From Pseudoduganella rivuli (GTDB lineage: Bacteria; Pseudomonadota; Gammaproteobacteria; Burkholderiales; Burkholderiaceae_D), in the NCBI RefSeq assembly GCF_009674485.1, contig NZ_WKJJ01000013.1, forward strand, positions 1 through 64,000: a DNA stretch of 64,000 bases. Reading direction: 5' to 3'. Shown piece by piece: positions 59,636 through 64,000 of the stretch. Position numbers and translations under genes: made by a program. A model generated the notes under the pieces. The model had not been told where the DNA came from. It did no database searches and saw nothing but the letters and a program-made list of their open reading frames with translations. The first letter of the stretch is position 1. Each line of letters starts with the position of its first letter.

Positions 59636-60921
59636 GACGTCACGCCATCGAGGTAGGTACGCACGTTGTCCAGGTCCACATAACGGGGCAGTTTGACGCC
59701 ATTGCTGCGCGCCATGCGGTCTTGCTTGACGCGCCGGATGATGTCCAGCGGCACGCTGCGCAACGGCGGCGAGACTGCCAGATGCCGCTGCAGCAGAGCT
59801 GTCGCGGTACTGGCGGCCTGCTCGGCCCGGCCGGAGCTGCAGAACCATAACTCCACCTGCTCGGCCTGCAGGGCATCCCGGTACTTCACCAGCACCGAGT
59901 CGACAATCTCAGTCAATTGATCGACCACGTTGAAAATGAGGTCGGGATAGACGGTCTGGCCGAGCACCTTCAATTGATGGTCGATGCGGCCGATGATGGT
60001 TCCCAGCCTTGGCGAACGGCGACCGCAGGCACACGGCGCCGTATCGAGCCAGGCGGCGATATCCCCGGTACCGTAGCGTACAGCAATGAATCCGCGTGGC
60101 AGCGATAGTGCCGTCACCACCACTTCCCCTGATTTGCCCGGCGCCGAGGGACGCCCGGTCAGCGGATCGACAAGTTCCACGTGCACGGCATCATCGTTAA
60201 TATGGAAACCGTTGTGCGCGCGGCATTCGTGGCCAATCGAGCCAAGCTCGCTGCAGCCATACTCGTTCAACACCTCCTCGAATCCCCACACATCTTTTGC
60301 TCTTTGCGCCATGGGGGTCAATGCATTCTCGGCGTCAAATGCCGCGCAGGCGGCAAAATAAGCATATTTGGGCCGCCGCTCCAATGGCGGGAAATCCGCT
60401 CCCAGTTCATCGGCAATATTCAACATGACCATCGGATTGCCGACCACGAACTGGGGACGGTGGTAATTCATGACGTCGGCGATGCGCTGCAGCCGCTGCG
60501 CGGAACAGCGGAACGGACCGACGCCTATTTTCTTGGATGCGAGCCAAACCAGCGGTCCCAGCGAGAACATGTCGTTATTGCTCAGTAATTGAAGAAGCTT
60601 GCCACCGGGCCCTGCGCCCAGTTCGCTCAGCACGCGGGCAACGCAATCGACCCACACCTGCTCCTGTTGCCGGTGTACCGGCAGTTCGACCGGCCGCCCC
60701 GTCGTGCCGGACGAGCTGACCACATCGACAAAATCGCCGTATTCGACCAGGTCATCCCAGTTTGCCGACAAGTCTTTTTTGCGGATAATCGGTAGCCTGT
60801 CGAATTGTCCGCGATCGACCATTGCCAGCACTTCCGGCAAGTCCCTTTCCCAGCGGCGGGCATAGTAGCGGCGCTGATAGGCGGCGCTGATGCTGGCTTT
60901 TAATCTGCTATAGGTTTGCAT
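59632..60921 (-). CDS. PaaK-like adenylate-forming ligase
   Basis: 429 aa, size of phenylacetate-CoA ligase. The P-loop-type motif VVSSSGTTGRPVELPVHR, the acid YGCSELGSIGHECRAHNGFHI, and YGTGDIAAWLDTAPCACGRRSPRLGTIIGRIDHQLKVLGQTVYPDLIFNVVDQL are present. Family members activate aryl acids as AMP esters and form CoA thioesters or amides. Here the likely substrate is an aminohydroxybenzoate. The end overlaps the PLP-enzyme start (ATGA). No carrier protein gene is visible. Confidence 0.87.
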   Translation of the reverse strand: MQTYSRLKASISAAYQRRYYARRWERDLPEVLAMVDRGQFDRLPIIRKKDLSANWDDLVEYGDFVDVVSSSGTTGRPVELPVHRQQEQVWVDCVARVLSELGAGPGGKLLQLLSNNDMFSLGPLVWLASKKIGVGPFRCSAQRLQRIADVMNYHRPQFVVGNPMVMLNIADELGADFPPLERRPKYAYFAACAAFDAENALTPMAQRAKDVWGFEEVLNEYGCSELGSIGHECRAHNGFHINDDAVHVELVDPLTGRPSAPGKSGEVVVTALSLPRGFIAVRYGTGDIAAWLDTAPCACGRRSPRLGTIIGRIDHQLKVLGQTVYPDLIFNVVDQLTEIVDSVLVKYRDALQAEQVELWFCSSGRAEQAASTATALLQRHLAVSPPLRSVPLDIIRRVKQDRMARSNGVKLPRYVDLDNVRTYLDGVTS

Positions 60922-60954
60922 AGGTTTTATCGAAAAATAAGTGTACCGGCGGTG

Positions 60955-61746
60955 CTACGCCGCGCGGATCTGCTGCTTGCCGTCGAAGTCCGGCATGCGC
61001 CGCCGGAGAATGTCCAGCGTTTTGCGTAAAATCTTCCGTGGGTCGGGATGCTGAAACACGTTGCGCCCGGCGCAGATGCCTGCGGCGTCATAGCGCACAC
61101 TTGCGTCCGCCAGATCCAGCAGCCGGGTTTCATCGTCCAGTGCGCCGCCGGCAAACAGCACCGGGGTGTGCGCCTGTATTCCGTCGAGTAATTCGGGAAT
61201 ACGCTCCAGATTGGCAGGGGCCGCTACTTTCAGCGCATCGGCACCGAGTTCCACTGCCGCACGCATGAAATGGCGCAGGTTATTCAAGCTGTTATGTTCG
61301 CCGGTCTTGTCGTAGACCATGACCAGCACCGGCAGGCCGTAACGGTGCGCCTCGTCCACGACACTGCCGATCAGGTGCAAGTTATACGCCGCAGTCGCCG
61401 GGGTGAAATTGGCCTGGATGGAGACGCCATCGGCGCCCAGCCTGACGGCTGCTTCCACACTGGTAAACATCACCTTGCAGTCCGGGCTCTCGTCGAGATT
61501 AAGGGCGCCGTTCAGATGGATCATCATCCCGCAGCCGCTGACGCACTTCAGATGTTCCGCCATTCCCTTATGTAAGACTACGCCGGTCACCAAGTCCGGC
61601 GACAGCCAGGACTTGATCTGGTGCGGGCTGTGTAAACCGTCGATCGGCCCCATCGTCAAACCATGGTCGATCGGTACCACCAGGCAGCGTCCTTCGCCGC
61701 CATCCTGAAAATGCGCCCAGCGGCGTTTGCGTGCAAATGCTGTCAT
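60955..61746 (-). CDS. DeoC/LacD-type aldolase (GriI / ADH-synthase-like)
   Basis: 263 aa; CAGGAGCC precedes the ATG. Motifs: VVPIDHGLTMGPIDGL (Asp27-His28), VMVYDKTGEHNS (Tyr145) and GADALKVAAPANL with the Schiff-base Lys173. This is the pattern of archaeal 2-amino-3,7-dideoxy-threo-heptulosonate synthase (MJ0400) and of Streptomyces GriI, which joins aspartate semialdehyde and a triose phosphate. Paired with the DHQ-synthase-II gene next door, as griI is with griH. First committed step of 3-amino-4-hydroxybenzoate formation by analogy. Confidence 0.87.
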   Translation of the reverse strand: MTAFARKRRWAHFQDGGEGRCLVVPIDHGLTMGPIDGLHSPHQIKSWLSPDLVTGVVLHKGMAEHLKCVSGCGMMIHLNGALNLDESPDCKVMFTSVEAAVRLGADGVSIQANFTPATAAYNLHLIGSVVDEAHRYGLPVLVMVYDKTGEHNSLNNLRHFMRAAVELGADALKVAAPANLERIPELLDGIQAHTPVLFAGGALDDETRLLDLADASVRYDAAGICAGRNVFQHPDPRKILRKTLDILRRRMPDFDGKQQIRAA

Positions 61747-61773
61747 AAAGGCTCCTGAATGGTCGGGTCCGTT

Positions 61774-63048
61774 TTAAGATTCCAGGATATGTTCATCGAC
61801 GCGCACACCGACATGGCGTCCCGGGGTCGTTGTGTAGCCCAGGACCTTGTCACCAGGCTTGAGCTCGGTCACATTCAGCGGCGTGGCCTTGTCGGAGAAG
61901 ATGCGCACGTGCCAGTCGTCCTGCATGACGATGTTGACCAGCTTGTTGTCCGGGAAGCGGACTTCGATCAGTATCAATGGACGAATTTCCGTTTTCACGC
62001 GGCCGACGTAGATCTCCCGGGTACGTCCCTTCGAATTGACCAGCGTAATGCGCGAGCCGGCCCGCAATTCGCTGATGTAGCTGGTGCGGTCGCTGGCATT
62101 GAAGACATAGCTGTGGACCGATGCGGCATTGATGCGGAAAGGCCGCAGTTCCATGTAAGGCAAATGGAAGACCTCGGGACAGCAGAAAATGCCGCCGGTT
62201 GATGTGGAGCCGACCAGGATGCCCTCGTCCGGTTCGAACATATGGGTGGTATCGATGCAAGCGCGATGTCCCAGCCCCAAGTGCTCGGTGCGGACCACGG
62301 TGCCGATTTGCAGATCCAGCGTGGCAAGCCGGGCGTCATCGAGCTTGCGTGCCAGCGCGTCGAACTGTGGCACGTCGACAATGGACGACACCACGCCGTC
62401 GCTGCCAAGTTCCAGCACACCCAATGCGATCACTGCATCATGAATGTCGGTTCCTACTTCCTTGAGGAGCACGGTATTGGACTTATGCAGTTCCGCGATG
62501 ACCAGTTCCAGGGGAATGTTGGTCGGGTCCTTGAACGCCACCATCAGGTAGTCGTGGCCCCAGCCTTCGCGGAACGACGCATGCAGTGAAGCGGCATCGT
62601 TGACGCCGATGCGCAGGCAGGTTTTAAAGCCGGCTTCCCGCGCCTGCTGCAGCGTGGCCGCGTCGGGACTGCAAATGACGTGCACGCGCGTTTGCTCCGT
62701 GCCGCCTGTCTGCGGCGTCACATGCTGCGCCAGCTTCTTCCACTCATCCTTGCCTGAGACGTGCAGCACGCGGCTGAAGCGGGCCGGCAGGCAGGCGGAC
62801 AATGCTTTCATGTTGTCTGGATACATGACCATGCCGGTGAAGACGCCATGAAAGATTTTTTCACGCACGGCCTGGCGCATATCTTCCGCCAGCGGCTGCA
62901 GTGCCTTGCTGTCGTACCAGATCGCTACCTGGGGATTGGATTCATTGGCCGATGGCGACTGGTGGACGGCGGAATGTTCGTAGTTGCGTTTCTCGCTTTT
63001 TTGTACGGCTGGCGGCAAAGCTGCGACGGATTCGGTGATGCTGGACAT
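61774..63048 (-). CDS. 3-dehydroquinate synthase II family (GriH-like)
   Basis: 424 aa; ATAGGAGTCAGT precedes the ATG, so an unusual N-terminal extension of about 45 disordered residues appears real. The core matches archaeal DHQ synthase II and GriH: FKDPTNIPLELVIA, KEVGTDIHDAVIALGVLELGSDGVV, EPDEGILVGSTSTGGIFCCPEVFHLPYMELRPFRINAASVHSYV, and ISELRAGSRITLVNSKGRTREIYVGRVKTEIRPLILIEV. GriH converts the GriI product to 3,4-aminohydroxybenzoate. The organism already has the ordinary shikimate enzymes, so a secondary role is favoured. Confidence 0.9.
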   Translation of the reverse strand: MSSITESVAALPPAVQKSEKRNYEHSAVHQSPSANESNPQVAIWYDSKALQPLAEDMRQAVREKIFHGVFTGMVMYPDNMKALSACLPARFSRVLHVSGKDEWKKLAQHVTPQTGGTEQTRVHVICSPDAATLQQAREAGFKTCLRIGVNDAASLHASFREGWGHDYLMVAFKDPTNIPLELVIAELHKSNTVLLKEVGTDIHDAVIALGVLELGSDGVVSSIVDVPQFDALARKLDDARLATLDLQIGTVVRTEHLGLGHRACIDTTHMFEPDEGILVGSTSTGGIFCCPEVFHLPYMELRPFRINAASVHSYVFNASDRTSYISELRAGSRITLVNSKGRTREIYVGRVKTEIRPLILIEVRFPDNKLVNIVMQDDWHVRIFSDKATPLNVTELKPGDKVLGYTTTPGRHVGVRVDEHILES

Positions 63049-63111
63049 ACTGACTCCTATGATGAGGTAACGCTCAGGGTGAGGCCCAGGGGGCCGGTTG
63101 GTTAAAGCCGG

Positions 63112-64000
63112 TTATTTCTGTTGCACGGCAAATGCCGGCATGGGTTCGTCGCTTGCGGCGCGCATGGCGGGGATCGAAATCAGCAGGCCCAGGCCAGCGA
63201 GCACACTGGAGGCCGTGGCGACCCAATGGAATCCCGCGTCGGCATAGATCGCGCCGCCGGTCACCGAACCCAGCGTGATGCCGACATACAGGCTGCTCCC
63301 CATCAGCGCCATGACACTGGCGCGGCGCGATGGAAATACTTTTGCGGCGCAGGCCTGCAGCGCAGGGAACAACCCGAACGACACCAGTGCCACGGCAAAC
63401 AGCGCGGGGCCCAGCAGCGGGGGCTGGCGGGTTGAAGGGCCGGCATACAGGGCAGCCAGGGCGCCAAAGGCAACTGCCATCATGACGAATGAACCTTGCA
63501 CGACCCGATGGGCGCCATAACGGTCCGCCAGCTTCCCACCCGACAATCCACCCAGGGTGGCGCCTGCGCCGTAGCATGCAATCAGCATGGCCACCGTGCC
63601 GGGCATGCTGGCAAATTGCAGGGCGAGTGCACTGCCAAGATAGGTGTAGCTGGTATAGACGGCGACCGACCAGGCCACCATCGTGACCAGGAAGACCCAG
63701 GCACCGCGCAGGCTGCCAGCATGGGAAGCCGACGGGGAAGGGGCGGATGCCGTGACAGGCCAGCAACGCAGGTTGAACGGCAACATCATGGCCAGCAAGA
63801 TCGCAATCAGCACAAACACATCGCGCCAATCGGACCAGGCTGCAATCATCATGCCCACAGGTGCGCCGCCGACCAGCGACAGCACCAGTCCGGAATTGAC
63901 AATGGCCAGGCTGAAGGCCCGCCGCTCGGGAGGCGCGGAAGCTGCCGTCAGCGCATAGATCATGGGCGAAATGGACGCGGCTGCCAGGCCGGCAAAACAG
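63112..64000 (-). CDS. MFS transporter, 5' end beyond the window
   Basis: At least 295 codons, open to the window edge (CFAGLAAASISPMIYALT...). Major facilitator: GLVLSLVGGAPVGMMIAAWSDWRDVF (motif C-like in helix 5) and the second six-helix half from LLIACYGAGATLGGLSGGKLADRYGAHRVV (motif A). Likely exports the product of the downstream operon; it lies 63 bases upstream of the GriH-like gene on the same strand. Confidence 0.88.
   Translation of the reverse strand, partial: CFAGLAAASISPMIYALTAASAPPERRAFSLAIVNSGLVLSLVGGAPVGMMIAAWSDWRDVFVLIAILLAMMLPFNLRCWPVTASAPSPSASHAGSLRGAWVFLVTMVAWSVAVYTSYTYLGSALALQFASMPGTVAMLIACYGAGATLGGLSGGKLADRYGAHRVVQGSFVMMAVAFGALAALYAGPSTRQPPLLGPALFAVALVSFGLFPALQACAAKVFPSRRASVMALMGSSLYVGITLGSVTGGAIYADAGFHWVATASSVLAGLGLLISIPAMRAASDEPMPAFAVQQK

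Overview
The window reads as a GC-rich betaproteobacterial chromosome, most like the Oxalobacteraceae (Janthinobacterium/Duganella/Massilia type). This rests on the block gyrA - DUF2059 - serC - pheA - hisC - tyrA - aroA - cmk - rpsA - ihfB - lapA - lapB - rfaE1, on ompA/ubiG/gph beside ssrA, and on protein character. The genus is inference, since no database search was possible.

Layout. (1) 1-9970: end of a membrane-anchored coiled-coil protein, FliT-like protein, HDOD protein, exported M13 and S9 (DPP-IV-type) peptidases, a methyltransferase, a CsbD stress protein, a MATE exporter and a beta/gamma-crystallin protein. (2) 9983-14200: chemotaxis block cheD / cheY - mcp - cheB without cheA, cheW or cheR. 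(3) 14210-21121: LysR/azoR pair, pncB, small monooxygenases, a thioesterase, a GlxA-type regulator and four very hydrophilic small proteins, one of only 54 aa. (4) 22151-23785: Aer-like PAS chemoreceptor.

(5) 24328-34410: a genomic island inserted at the 3' end of ssrA (tmRNA, 34394-34753, minus). Flanking arms of about 205-250 bp contain the tmRNA 3' end and its terminator. A degenerate third copy at 29211-29236 suggests two tandem elements. The left element has an FRG-domain + DUF262 operon (candidate anti-phage pair) and an integrase killed by at least four frameshifts. The right element has a 599-aa protein of unknown function, small membrane proteins (one split by an amber codon), a TraK-like gene preceded by an RP4-like oriT, and an integrase lacking its N-terminus. 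No relaxase is present.

(6) 34814-41077: unknown protein, gph, ubiG, an exported caspase/EF-hand/DUF4384 protein in operon with an OmpA-like protein and a third exported protein, then ompA. (7) 41558-56189: gyrA and the aromatic amino acid / rpsA / LPS-control block, with dispersed ~105-bp repeats bounded by GTAGGGCGG...CCGCCCTAC.

(8) 57284-64000 (minus, running off the window): a tightly packed operon for MFS exporter, 3-dehydroquinate synthase II-like enzyme (GriH type), DeoC/LacD-like aldolase (GriI type), PaaK-like adenylate-forming ligase, cysteine-synthase-like PLP enzyme, heme-oxygenase-like diiron enzyme and class II aldolase. The GriI/GriH pair makes 3-amino-4-hydroxybenzoate in Streptomyces, so this looks like a biosynthetic cluster for an aminohydroxybenzoate-derived metabolite. 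I consider it and the ssrA island the most promising parts of the window.
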